Below, in pieces: positions 19,572 to 30,417 of a stretch of 64,000 nucleotides of DNA (positions are counted from its first letter, which is position 1; every line of letters begins with the position of its first letter). Source of the stretch: Azolla caroliniana (lineage: Eukaryota; Polypodiophyta); contig JBHGNT010000016.1 of assembly GCA_043228905.1 (NCBI GenBank), forward strand, positions 14,570,001 to 14,634,000, given 5' to 3'. A model generated the notes under the pieces. The model saw only the letters and a program-made list of their open reading frames with translations. It ran no database searches and was not told the origin of the DNA. Position numbers and translations under genes: made by a program.

Positions 19572-20348
19572 TGTCGAGAAGAATTTCGGCCATAGGCAAA
19601 AACTGGGAAACATTGTCTACATCGGCGGGGTGCAACGTGTGTACGCACCCATGTACATTTGGTGTGAATATCGAGGGCACCTTTATGGCGCGAAGAGTAG
19701 TAAAGTCAGGACAAACGATCCCATGAAAGTCGGGATTTGTCCCACATTGTAACGCGTCCCTCCCCTTGTTCTATAAAAGGGAGGGAACGCCCTTTGTAAA
19801 AGGGTTGCCCATTTTTGCATTTAGAGGGTATACCGGTAGGTTTAGGGTTAGGTTTCTTCTACTTCTTCTTCTTTCCCTTCGTGTTCGCTTAGGGTTTGCT
19901 TTAGCTCATCTCCTACGCAAGACCCCGCTCGGCGCGACGAGCCCGTGAGCTCCCCGATGGCGGCTTGGCAGCAGATGACTACTGTAACCTACCTCAGCTT
20001 GGCTCGAAGCCGGGAGTGTATTCTCCTTATATATATATACATATACGTTTGCGTTTGTCTGTGTATATTGGCGTCTTGTTGGTGTCGGGTGCTCCACTCC
20101 TTCCTTGTGTTTCCTGTACATAAGGGCGTGAGTCGGGTCGGGCTGTGTGTGCGTGTGTGTGCGTGGGTGAGCGTGAGTCGGTGTTAAGCACGCTCTCTCT
20201 CTCTCACTCTCTCTCCCTTTGGTTGCTTCCGGTGTGTTTCTGAGATGCCCCAGAGGCCGTGAAGCACGACTTCCTACGCTCCGTCGCTCCCTAGTCCAAG
20301 ACCCCCGTGGTCCCGCCTTTCTCCATGCACGCGCGTAACAACGCGACA
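19572..20348 (+). repeat. 3' LTR of C2
   Basis: This 777-bp LTR starts TGTCGAGAAGAATTTCGGCC and ends ACAACGCGACA, and is closely similar to the 5' LTR throughout. A TATAAAA box is near 19770. The ACGT duplication follows at 20349. Confidence 0.9.
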
Positions 20349-20352
20349 ACGT

Positions 20353-20672
20353 TCTTAACACCGACTCACGCACACACACACACACGCACACGCAGCTGAA
20401 CCCGACTCATGCCTTATGTGCAGAAAACGCAGGAGAGGATAAGCACCCGACGCCAACAACGACGCGAATATACACTGAAAAACATAAACGTATATGTATG
20501 TATATATATGAAGAATACATTCCCGGCTTCGAGCCGGACTGAGGTAGGTTACAGTAGTCGTCTACTGCCAAGCCACTGTCGGGGAGCTCATGGGCTCGTC
20601 GCGCCGAGCGGGGTCTTGCGCAGGAGATGAGCTGCAACAAACCCTAAACGAATACGCAGGAAATGAGCTGTA
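20353..20672 (-). repeat. C1 3' LTR, inner piece (truncated)
   Basis: On the minus strand this is the middle to late part of the C LTR, including the TATATA and GTGTGT blocks. It breaks near 20656-20672 and continues directly into internal module DNA. Compared with C2, about 0.9 kb spanning the internal/LTR boundary is gone. Confidence 0.75.
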
Positions 20673-23166
20673 GCCCGCTTGGCCCTTCCCGTCTTCGTGC
20701 TGCTGCAATAGGTCCTGAGTCTTCCGCTTGCCGTCGTCCCCTCGCCCCCACCAGCTGCTCATCCCGGCTTGCCGTATTAGTCTTCGTTACTTCGACGAAG
20801 CTACCAGGATCTACGAAGCGAGTGTGGAGGATCCTCCTTCGGCCTCTCTTGCCATCCCCTGACTCCGACCCTGTGCAGTCCACTAGGCACTTGTCATGTC
20901 GTTCCCGGCACCTCCCTTGTGCCGTCTTCCGCTTCCTTTGTTCGGCACCACCCGTGCCGAACACCGTCCCATAGTCACGCTTCGATCCGGCCCGCGATGG
21001 CCACTTGCGAGACTCTTGTTCTGTCCAAAGTGTGCCTTTCCGGCCTGACACACCTCTCCGTGTTTGCCCTTACCGGCTCCTTCCGAAACCTCGTGTCGTC
21101 GGATCCCGTTCCCTGCCGCCACCGTCCTTCTCCCTCGGTCTCACGTTGCCACGTTGGCCGAACTGCCGGAGTCTCCGGAACCGGTGTGAGGGTCCCATAG
21201 GACTGGACTCCGTTTCTATGCTTGCCGAAACTAGGGTGTCTTTTGTTTGAGTCCCTCCCGGACTCTCCTTGTGTCTTCCGCGTAGCCGGGTCCCGTTTCC
21301 CGCCGCCACCAACCTTCTCTCTCGGTGTCATGTTGCCACATTGGCCGAACTGCCGGAGTTTGGTTAACTGTGGGGATCCCGTAGGACCGGACTTCCTTAC
21401 ACCCATTGTGTTCGTTACCTCGCCGCCACCGTCAGGATCTTGGTCTTACGTCGGCCACGTTGCCGACTGCCGAAGTCTCTAGAACCGGTGTGAAGGATCC
21501 TCCGTAGACCTTCCATCCGTAGCCCTTGCCTTCGTCACCTCGCCGCCACCGTCAGTATCTTGGTCTTACGTCGGCTGCGTTGCCGACCGCCGAAGTCTCT
21601 AGAACCGGTGTGAAGGATCCTCTGCAGGCCGCCTCGCCTTCTTGACCCTGTCTCGGGTCGTCCTTTTTCGCATTGCCGACGTACCGTGTCCTCGGCCTCT
21701 TCGTAGGCCTGCTCTCTTCCTCCCTCCCGGAATGGTCACCCGGGAGTCCGCTCCGCCACCGATCTCTCTTGTAGGACTCACGCCAGCACTCGGGCCTACA
21801 GCCGGATCGGTGTAAGCAATCCCATAGGACCGGCTTTCATTCTCGTTCTTAACCTCGACCTTCGCCCGGTCCGTCTTTCTCCCCATGTAAAAGAGGGCGG
21901 CTCGTCCCGCACCCCCTCCCGTATCGGCACCTTTATGCCGAGTCCGGCCACGATCGAACGGCCCACGACCGGATCACGCTCCACCCGTATCGGAATGCCG
22001 ATCTCCACGTGTCGTGTCCATCCTCAGCCTTCCCGCAGGTCGTCTCCCATCCGTCTTCGCTGGCATTGTGCCAGGACTCCTCGGTACCGCCATCCATCTC
22101 CTCGGTCTTATATGGGCATACGGGCCCGAATGCCGAGTTCTCCGGAATTGGGTCCGTGGGCTTTTGTCCGCTCCTTCCCCGTATCGTCTCGCCGATGATT
22201 CTTGGCCTTTCGCCGCTGCCTTCCTCCGCTTGGGACTCACGTGGGCACTCGGGCCTGACCGCCATCGTCTCGGGAGTAAGTGTGGGAAGACACAAAGAAT
22301 CGCCTGTCCGTTTTACGCCCCTGTCCGTAGCCACTAGCTCTCCGTGGTCGGCGGTCGTCTTCTTACCGACCGCGCAAGCCCCGTCTGGGCTTGTTTCTCC
22401 AATGATCGGGATCTCGGGCTGACACGCCCGAAACCGCTGGTCCCAACGTTCCGGTTCCGCGATCGGTATCTCGGCCTCGTCCTTGGCCATTCTATCTCCA
22501 CAAATCGAGAGGGCGTTTTCTTCCGCACCCTCTCCCGTGGTACCGTGATACCGATCTTCCGCCGTCGCGTGGGGCAAGTCCGTCTCCTTGGTCTCGGCTT
22601 CCGGCCTTGATCTTCCCTCTTCCTCGAGCATCGCTTTGAGAGCTGCGTACGCCTCCGCAATCCTGGCCCCAACGCCGATCCTTGCCAACTCCCTTTTCCG
22701 TTCGGCCTCTTCCTGCTATTATGGCACGCCATCGCGTACCTTCCTCTTAGCCTTCTCGGCTCGCTCGTTGTCTAGCCGTTGGCACACCCTTCCGACCTTC
22801 GCCCAGTCCTCCGTAAGCCTTCAAGAGCGCCTCTTCGAAGGCCTCCCACGAACTATGAGCCTCACGGAGCTCCTTCACTTCCGCATGCTTCCGGACAGCT
22901 ACGACCCGACGGAAGAACTCTAGCCTCAACGCCTCGTCTATGCCACGATCCTCCATTTCCGCGTTGTAGGCTTCTAGGTAAGATGGGACTTTGTTCCGCT
23001 GAAACGGCCGACTCTTTCGACCACTCGCTCAACCGCTTGTTGCGCTGCTTCTCGCCTCATCACCACTCGTGCCGACTCCAACACCACTTCGGCCACCATC
23101 TCCGCAAGGTCGTCGTCTTCCGACTCCATCCTCCCTTGCCGCGTTTCACGTCGGGTTCACCAAATA
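20673..23166 (-). pseudogene. C1 internal region: gag-like frame and modules
   Basis: On the minus strand the gag-like frame starts at 23129. A deletion near 22800 removes the DQW to DWSK segment. An uninterrupted frame then runs 22688-21933 (252 codons). It includes PEPERWDQRFRACQ-like residues and module-encoded PETMAVRPECP and PENSAFGPVCPY. This open stretch suggests the module start was once protein-coding. Downstream, two 120-bp module copies (repeat starts at 21481 and 21601) and several divergent ones follow to 20673. The primer site is near 23162-23146. Confidence 0.75.
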
Positions 23167-23762
23167 TGTTGCGTTGTTATGCGCGTGCGTGGAGAAAGGC
23201 GGGACCACGCGGGTCTTGGACAAGAGAGTGATGGAGCGTAGGGAGTCGTGCTTCACTGTTTCTGGGGCATCCCAGAAACACACCGGAAGCAACCGAAGGG
23301 GGAGAGAGAGAGAGAGAGAGAGAGCGTGCTTAACACCGACTCACGCACACACACACACACGCACGCACATGCAGCTCAACCCGACTCACGCCTTATGTAC
23401 AGAAAACGCAGGAGAGGGTAAGCACTCGACGCCAACAACGACGCGAATATATACAGACAAACATAAACGTATATGTATGTATATATATGAAGAATACATT
23501 CCCGGCTTCGAGCCGGACTGAGGTAGGTTACAGTAGTCGTCTGCTGCCAAGCCGCCGTTGGGGAGCTCACGGGCTCGTCGAGCCGAGCGGGGTCTTGCGC
23601 AGGAGATGAGCTGCAGCAAACCCTAAACGAATACGAAGGAGAAGAAGCTAACCCTAAACCTAACGGTATACCCTCTAATGCAAAATGGGCAACCCTTCCA
23701 CAAAGGGCGATCCCTTCCTTTTATAGAACAAGGAGAGGGATGCGTTACAATGTGGGACAAAT
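23167..23762 (-). repeat. C1 5' LTR, inner part (split by D)
   Basis: On the minus strand this is the 3' portion of the LTR. It carries the TATAAAA box (near 23722), (CA)n and (GA)n tracts. It breaks at CAAAT (23758-23762) where D is inserted, and the LTR beginning resumes at 30418. Confidence 0.85.
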
Positions 23763-24219
23763 TGTTACCCGGACCCGGACAGTCAGTTTTACCGAACAAG
23801 TGGGAAAGCGTCGAAAACGGAGTCGGTTCAGATCGACTGTTCGGATCAATGACTCAGCAGTGAACAAAGAGAACTAAGTTAGTTAGATAATTTTGTAATT
23901 CTTGATAGTAAGTAGGAATAGTTCTTGATGAGAAAAGACCTTCGGTATACCTATAAAAGGGAACCGAAGGCATTGTAAGAAAGGTCGTTTTATTTAGTAA
24001 TATAAGTTTAAGTTAGGAATATCCTGTACGGATTCTGTGTTCTTTCTATTGTCTATGTTGTTAAGTGCAAGCTTCCTAATTTATAACTAAGTAACGATCA
24101 CGGTAATTACCGATTAATATAGTATAATTCCGTTCGTAAAACACAATTCCTTGTTAGAACGTTGAGTAGCAACGTTCACTCTTCTGTATCGGTAGTAGTT
24201 AGTAATTAGCCGATTAACA
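23763..24219 (+). repeat. 5' LTR of element D
   Basis: It starts TGTTACCCGGACCCGG and ends AGCCGATTAACA. A TATAAAA box lies near 23952. The 3' LTR is identical except for one G/A difference seen by eye. Confidence 0.95.
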
Positions 24220-24229
24220 CAAAAGAATT

Positions 24230-24247
24230 TTGGCACGCCCGGTTACA
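24230..24247 (+). promoter_or_regulatory. primer binding site region of D
   Basis: TTTTGGCACGCCCGGTTA stands about 10 bases after the LTR. The TGGCACGCCCGG core is the type of tRNA-primed site found in plant gypsy elements. The exact tRNA was not identified. Confidence 0.6.
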
Positions 24248-24278
24248 TCTGCAATTAAGCAGAGAACAAATCGAATGG

Positions 24279-25967
24279 ATGTCGTATGAAGAGAAGACAC
24301 CGGTCAGTTGTAAGCGCCCTCGTACAAGGTCAGTTACGAAGGCAGTGCAGCAAGCGTTCATTGCGGAAGAACAGCCGGAATCAAGCACAAAGTGGTCGAA
24401 ACTTCCTGACTTATCCGATCAATTACCTTCAGACGAAAAACAGACGGAAGAGGTATCGTTTTACGACATTTGGGACGATATGCCTTATACTTATTCTAAG
24501 TTCCAGGAAGGATCAGATGCGGAAGCACATGTTAGGGATTTCTTAACGACATGGGAGATTAACCATAGAGCTCAGCGATTGTCGGCAGATGCCGAAGATA
24601 AGTCAAAAATCGCTGAGTTCGTCTTATCATTAGACGGATATTCTGCCAATTGGTTTGCGCAGAACGGTCTTCAAGGATTTCCATCCTTTGAAGTGTTAAC
24701 TAGTAAATTTTTACAATTATTTCATCAACAAATTCCGCAGAAGGATTTGATTGCGCAATTTTATGCGTTATATCAAGAAAAAAATGAAATAGTATCTCAG
24801 TTTGTGATACGATTTCAGAACTTACAGCTTCAGATTTCAAGGCCGATTCCGGATAATGAATTAAAAGAAGTCTTTCTGGAAGCTGTAAAAGAACCATTAA
24901 GGACGACATTGAAAGTGTTCGATTTTCGAAATCAGACTATCGAACAAGTAATTGATAAAGCAATAGAAATGGGTCGACCACCGGTCAATGTTCAGAGTAT
25001 GGACATGTCGGCATTACACCGTACATTACCGACAATAGAGGAGTTACAATTTCGACAAGCAGTTCAATGCACCACTTGTTTAAATACGGGGCATTCGGCA
25101 ATTGAATGTACGTTAAGAACACATTGTACAATATGTCATTCAAAATTACATTCAGTAGAACAATGTGAATATAATTTGCTTAATAAGACTACGGCGTCAG
25201 TACGACAAATTTTTACTGACAATGGTTACCAAAATAACACTAATCTGTTCAATGGTTATCAAAATAATAATTTTTCACAAAATCAGCAAAATGTACAACA
25301 AAATCCGGTTCTACAGCCAAATCAGATCTTTTCACAACAAAATATGCAACCCACTCAAGTGACTCAAGCATTTCAACCAGGTTTTGCTCAATCCAACCCA
25401 CCATTCGTACAGAATCCGAATCAATATTTTCAACAAAATAATCAAAGTTTCCAACAAGGTAACCCACCATTTCAAGGGTTTCAACAGAACTGTCCGAATG
25501 TGCAACCGAATTCTACATTTCAACCAAATCCGGCATTTCAACCGGGTAATATGACCTTTCAACATAATACTCAAACCGTTCCACAAAATAATCAAATGTT
25601 TCAACAGAATAATTTTCCGCCAAATCAGGAGTTCGGGATAACACAAAATGTAGCACAACCAAATGATAATACTGAACAATTTAGGCAGAATCGGTATAAA
25701 AACAAGAGATTTTACAAACCAAAAGCTACACGTCAATACCAACAAAACCCGAGTGGTAATGAAGAGCAGCAATTTAATAACGGCCAATTTGCACATGGAG
25801 AGACCAGTGCAACATTTGTACCCACTTGTTATATTTGTCGACAACTAGGCCATTATGCTAATCAATGTCTGGTTAAAGGAAAGGGTCCAGCAGTTAATAT
25901 GGTAATACCGGAAGTTCAGCAAGTAACGACACGCAGCAAAAGCAAACAATCAGAGTGGGAAATTTAG
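24279..25967 (+). CDS. gag of D with Q/N-rich domain and three CCHC knuckles
   Basis: The 562-codon frame starts at ATG 24279. Residues ~80-230 match the retrotransposon gag fold (FVLSLDGYSANWFAQNGLQ, YALYQEKNEIVSQFVIRFQN). Two CCHC knuckles follow at about 264-295 (CTTCLNTGHSAIEC and CTICHSKLHSVEQC). Residues ~308-500 are mostly Gln, Asn, Phe and Pro, prion-like in composition. A third knuckle, CYICRQLGHYANQC, starts at about 517. The frame ends in TAG at 25965-25967, and the protease frame continues in phase beyond it. Confidence 0.88.
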   Translation: MSYEEKTPVSCKRPRTRSVTKAVQQAFIAEEQPESSTKWSKLPDLSDQLPSDEKQTEEVSFYDIWDDMPYTYSKFQEGSDAEAHVRDFLTTWEINHRAQRLSADAEDKSKIAEFVLSLDGYSANWFAQNGLQGFPSFEVLTSKFLQLFHQQIPQKDLIAQFYALYQEKNEIVSQFVIRFQNLQLQISRPIPDNELKEVFLEAVKEPLRTTLKVFDFRNQTIEQVIDKAIEMGRPPVNVQSMDMSALHRTLPTIEELQFRQAVQCTTCLNTGHSAIECTLRTHCTICHSKLHSVEQCEYNLLNKTTASVRQIFTDNGYQNNTNLFNGYQNNNFSQNQQNVQQNPVLQPNQIFSQQNMQPTQVTQAFQPGFAQSNPPFVQNPNQYFQQNNQSFQQGNPPFQGFQQNCPNVQPNSTFQPNPAFQPGNMTFQHNTQTVPQNNQMFQQNNFPPNQEFGITQNVAQPNDNTEQFRQNRYKNKRFYKPKATRQYQQNPSGNEEQQFNNGQFAHGETSATFVPTCYICRQLGHYANQCLVKGKGPAVNMVIPEVQQVTTRSKSKQSEWEI

Positions 25968-27014
25968 GAAGAAGTTCGGAAGGCGGCAAAAGAATGGGTT
26001 GACGAAGCAAATCAAAGTAATGTGAATCGAATGTTACAAGACAATAACATTGACCAGAACATCGCTGTACAACAGTCATTGGGGAATAAGGAACAGGAAG
26101 AAACTTGGAAACTGTTGGCTGATTGCCAAGTGTCATTGCCACTTACGGGCTTACTTAAGTTAGTACCAAGGTTTACAGAAAAAGTGGCAGCATTAATTGC
26201 ATATAAAGGTTCCGAACAAATAGCAGTACACTACAATCAGCCAAGTAATAACCCTTCGATCATGGATGAACAGAATCCGTCGATCAAGGTAATACTTTAC
26301 GGGCAAGAAATCGGAAATGTGATTATAGATGGAGGCTCGGGAGTTAATGTAATTAACAAAGCTACATGTGAAAAACTGGGAATCACGGAATGGGAAGCAT
26401 GTCCGTTTTGGTTACGAATGGCAGAATCGACAAATAAAACAATTCAAACAATTTTAAAGAAGATAGTGAATGAAAATCGTACTGATTGGGATCAAAAGTT
26501 AAATAGTGCATTATGGGCATATCGTACTTCGTACAAAACATCCATTAAATCAACACCTTTCCGAATGGCATTCGGACTTGAAGCCGTTATGCCGATCGAA
26601 TTTCAAATTCCGACACTTCGTATCCAAGCGACGAATAAGTTAAATGAAATAGAATCGGAGCAGATACGCAAAGAGGCTTTATTAGTATTAGAAGAAGAAC
26701 GGATTCAATCAATGTCAGCACTAGAACACAAGCAGAGACAAATCAAGGCATTCGTAAATCGACATCGAAGGAAATCAGAAGAGCAATTCGAAATTGGGAA
26801 ACCGGTATTGGTATTCCAGACGAGAATGGGACTTATGCCTGGGAAACTCCGGTATAGATGGACAGGTCCAGTATGGATAATTAATAGTAAAAATGGTACG
26901 TATCAGCTGGGATCATTAACCGGAGAGGTTTTACCGAAATGGGTAAATGGATTCCGGCTTAAACCGTATTTGGGAGATATGCCGGTAAATCCGTTTATCC
27001 AAACGGAAGAGTAA
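25968..27014 (+). CDS. D pol remnant: protease fused to integrase C-terminus
   Basis: This frame is in phase with gag, separated from it only by the TAG at 25965; the first ATG is at 26022. Protease shows VIIDGGSGVNVI at 26320-26350, with the catalytic Asp kept. At about 26418-26428 the protease text CPFWLRMA runs directly into integrase text AESTNKTIQ, which holds the third catalytic residue Glu. Integrase then continues with ALWAYRTSYKTS, STPFRMAFGLEAVMP and the GKLRYRWTGPVWI tail. RT, RNase H, the zinc domain and two catalytic Asp are deleted without breaking the frame. Confidence 0.88.
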   Translation, partial: EEVRKAAKEWVDEANQSNVNRMLQDNNIDQNIAVQQSLGNKEQEETWKLLADCQVSLPLTGLLKLVPRFTEKVAALIAYKGSEQIAVHYNQPSNNPSIMDEQNPSIKVILYGQEIGNVIIDGGSGVNVINKATCEKLGITEWEACPFWLRMAESTNKTIQTILKKIVNENRTDWDQKLNSALWAYRTSYKTSIKSTPFRMAFGLEAVMPIEFQIPTLRIQATNKLNEIESEQIRKEALLVLEEERIQSMSALEHKQRQIKAFVNRHRRKSEEQFEIGKPVLVFQTRMGLMPGKLRYRWTGPVWIINSKNGTYQLGSLTGEVLPKWVNGFRLKPYLGDMPVNPFIQTEE

Positions 27015-27054
27015 AAAAAAGAAAAAAAAAAAGAAAAAAAGAAAAAAAAAGAAG
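27013..27054 (+). repeat. A/G tract after the D pol remnant
   Basis: Forty-two bases of A with scattered G follow the pol stop. It looks like an internal polypurine tract, while the usual place just before the 3' LTR (29930-29955) has no clear one. It may be a plus-strand priming site or slippage-prone spacer. Confidence 0.6.
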
Positions 27055-27238
27055 CTAACTAACTAACTCACTCAATAGTTCTTGTCAAATGCAGAAATAC
27101 AATCTTGCCATAACAGTCTAAATCGACTATAAATAGAAAGAGGAATTGCATGATTATTAGTAAGTAGTACAACCACTACACGTAGAGTTAATACTAATTA
27201 ATTCCTACATTAATAGCAATTACTATTCTTTAGTCATA

Positions 27239-29911
27239 ATGCATAAGTTAATATCTTTAAAGCATATTTCTGTATCTTCTGTGTCGCCAAAACAACAGAA
27301 ACGAGTGCAGATATCGAAACAGTCTGAGCCTTCGTGCCCTAGTTCGCCCAAACTCTGTTTTTCTGATTTTCATCGCTACAGAAGCTGTGCAGATCTCCAA
27401 CCGTCATCGACAAGTGATTCAGAACAAGCAAACACAGAAGTCATGCCGATTCCTGTGTCTGAAGAACTGCGATTGTGGCTTCATGAGAGAAACTTACAAG
27501 GTTTCATCAAAGTAGCAGAAGCGGAACCTCATCCGCAGGCGGAAGAATTGGTACAACAAATAGACATCACCAAGGTCACCACAAAGAAAATACGAAATGC
27601 ATTACAGATGCCAAGAGGAGGCTTTGAGGCAGTTAAAAAACCTTCATCAGAAGCACTCCAATCGTATTTCGGGGAATACTCACCCTCGGCAAAAGCATAT
27701 CAGACTTATGGAGGTCGGGATGAGTTTTTCCATGAAGTGGCTAGATTTTTATTAGAGGTGGGATTTGTCAGTCCTCGTTTTTATTGTATGCCGAAAAAAA
27801 GGGCTGGGTTTATCATAGCCGCATACGAAAAAGAGGATTTCAACTGGCCACTATTGTCGGGGGAAGCTCTGAGAGAGCAGCTACAAGGGGTAAAAACAGG
27901 AAAACCAATGAAGCAAATTTTTGGTCGTTGGCTATCGGTATTGTTTCCGATTCAAGAATCAGAAACTCCTGTTCAGTCAAGAAGACCACCGATAGTACAA
28001 GCACCGCGAAGACACCGACATGTAGTACATGAAGAATGGATAGAGGAAGAATCGGCACATGCCGATAATATACAATCGAATATGCCTCAGTCGGAACCAC
28101 CAAGACCAGAGAATTCCGAAAACAGGCAACCAGCAGCCGAACAAGAAACAGTTGACAATTTGATAAACAAGCAACAGCCGACAGAAAATCGACAACAAGC
28201 AGAGAAGATGCGACAAAGGACAAGGATTAAACAAAAGGCTAATCGGCAATTCCAACCAGAAAACAGTGAGGGGTTAGCACCGAAAAGGCAACGCACAAAG
28301 GAAAATTCGAATACGCCTGTAGTAGCAGAAGTAATAAAACCAGGGAATGAGAGCGTTTCGACACAACCTCAACAAGGACAATCTTCAAAAGTAGCAATTC
28401 GGGAAGCACATGGGTACTTGGATATTCCACCAGCAGCACATGAATTAGCTGCCATTTTACAGTTCGGAACTTCATACGAACTGATTGAATGGTTGGCTAA
28501 AAGACTGACAGAAGTATCAGAACGGCTGGCTCAAGAACATAATGACCGAATAATGATACAGAAAGCCTTACGAGGAGTGTTGGAACCTCAAGAAAAAGGA
28601 GAGATAGAGAAAATCGGCCGGAAAAGAAATGCACAGAATAGAGGAGAGGCTATTGAAATGCCACCATTACATGAAGCACTGGTCGAAATTCATAAAGAAT
28701 ATGAAACGGCACGCAAAGCAGCCAGTGATATGGCTGAAAGATACAAAAGTGTATCAGCATCGGCGGAGGTGCTGAAACATCAGTTTTGTAACATACAGGC
28801 AGAAAATAAAGAACTAAAAGAAAGTCTAAACAAATGGGAAACGCAGGCACGACCTATGGCGTCGGAGTCAGAATGGCAGCAGAAATTGGAGGACGCTGAA
28901 AAAGCACGTCAAGCAGAAACAACAAGGGCCAACAATGCTGTATTTCGAACTACAGAATTAGAAAAACAAATAGAAACCATTCAGAATGGTCAATACAAAG
29001 TTCTCGAAGAAAAAAATCAATTAATAAACGAATTACAGAAAAATCTAGAAGAAGCTAAGACGGCCAATCATACATATACCGAACAAATTGAAGAATTCGA
29101 AAGGTATATAGTGTCACAGGAAAGTCAATTGACAGAAAAAGAGCGGAGTCTTGAAGAAGTCAACAGAAGAATTACGGAACAGCAGGAGGAATGGAGCAAA
29201 GAGAAATCGGCATTTGAACAACAACTGGACGAAATTCGGAAGATATCGGAACAAAGACGGCTGGACATATATGTAGTCGAATCCAAACTAATGCGAGCTG
29301 AAAGTGAAAACTGAGCCACTATTACGGATTTACGGAAAGAGTTGCAAACCGCCCAATACGTCGCAAGCATCACTAGGGACAAAGTGCAGCACATCATAGG
29401 GAAACATCGAAACCTAGCAAAGAAAATGATCGATGAATCCCTTGCGCAAGGATGGAAGTTATGGACGGCACAAGCGGCGGAATTACAGTTATTGCGTGCC
29501 GACAAAAATAACCGTCAGGTCCAAGGTGCAGGTTTTTTTAAAATGGCACAAAAGGATATTGACAATATCCAAGAGGATATCATGAAAGATATGGACGAAA
29601 TTGCGGCATTTTACAGAGAAGAAATTCAACGGATTATGCAAGAATTCGACAAAAATGATATAGGCACTTCCGTCCAGTTGGATAAAATCGAAGCCGAAAG
29701 AACCAGCAAGACTCCTGGTCTTCAAGCTCCCGGAAGAAGTGAACCAGAGCAGCCAACCGAATCACAACATTCAAAACCTGCTCCGAATGACGACTGTGAC
29801 ACAGATGAAGATGAAGATGAAGAGAAAGGTATAGATGGAATACATCCAAGGCTAGAAGAGCCTTCGATTTTTGATATTCTGAACGATTCGGATGAAGAGC
29901 TACAGGAATAG
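27239..29911 (+). CDS. extra coiled-coil frame of D (downstream of pol)
   Basis: The frame from ATG 27239 to 29911 would encode 890 residues, but TGA at 29312-29314 splits it into 691 and about 199 codons in the same phase. Residues ~75-240 form a globular block (SEELRLWLHERNLQGFI, ALQSYFGEYSPSAKAYQTYG, FYCMPKKRAGFIIAAYEKED, GRWLSVLFPIQ). Residues ~315-360 are basic and nuclear-signal-like. From about 440 on it is Glu/Lys/Gln-rich and coiled-coil-like, ending in an acidic tail (TDEDEDEEKG). No membrane segment or signal peptide is seen, so an envelope role is unlikely. A decayed relative lies at 51999-53290. Function unknown. Confidence 0.75.
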
Positions 29912-29955
29912 GCGTGGGTTCGCTGGACAAGGTCCTGGCCCACGGACGTGCCAAG

Positions 29956-30412
29956 TGTTACCCGGACCCGGACAGTCAGTTTTACCGAACAAGTGGGAAA
30001 GCGTCGAAAACGGAGTCGGTTCGGATCGACTGTTCGGATCAATGACTCAGCAGTGAACAAAGAGAACTAAGTTAGTTAGATAATTTTGTAATTCTTGATA
30101 GTAAGTAGGAATAGTTCTTGATGAGAAAAGACCTTCGGTATACCTATAAAAGGGAACCGAAGGCATTGTAAGAAAGGTCGTTTTATTTAGTAATATAAGT
30201 TTAAGTTAGGAATATCCTGTACGGATTCTGTGTTCTTTCTATTGTCTATGTTGTTAAGTGCAAGCTTCCTAATTTATAACTAAGTAACGATCACGGTAAT
30301 TACCGATTAATATAGTATAATTCCGTTCGTAAAACACAATTCCTTGTTAGAACGTTGAGTAGCAACGTTCACTCTTCTGTATCGGTAGTAGTTAGTAATT
30401 AGCCGATTAACA
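29956..30412 (+). repeat. 3' LTR of element D
   Basis: The 457-bp LTR starts TGTTACCCGGACCCGG and ends CGATTAACA, followed by the CAAAT duplication. Its near identity to the 5' LTR marks a recent insertion. Confidence 0.95.
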
Positions 30413-30417
30413 CAAAT

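Larger units (their letters stand above)
15343..20348 (+). mobile_element. C2: complete C-family element
   Basis: This is the most complete copy of the family, 5006 bp. It has LTRs 15343-16130 and 19572-20348, a primer site at 16135, a gag-like frame (16168-17607), repeated modules to about 19,200, and a polypurine stretch GTGGGGGCGGA (19561-19571) before the 3' LTR. ACGT flanks it at 15339-15342 and 20349-20352. It has no RT, RNase H or integrase, so it must depend on proteins from elsewhere. It sits in the 3' LTR of C1. Confidence 0.92.
23763..30412 (+). mobile_element. D: young, internally deleted Ty3/gypsy element
   Basis: The element is 6650 bp with 457-bp LTRs at 23763-24219 and 29956-30412. 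I see one difference between them (near 23831 and 30024). CAAAT flanks it on both sides (23758-23762, 30413-30417). It encodes gag, a protease joined to the end of integrase, and a long extra frame downstream. RT, RNase H and most of integrase are missing, so a full-length relative probably moved it. It is the youngest insertion that can be dated here. Confidence 0.95.

Noticed and set aside
27239-29911. The D extra frame as a retroviral envelope gene
   Set aside because: It is in the envelope position, but no signal peptide, membrane segment or Cys-rich ectodomain is visible. Coiled-coil and acidic regions dominate.
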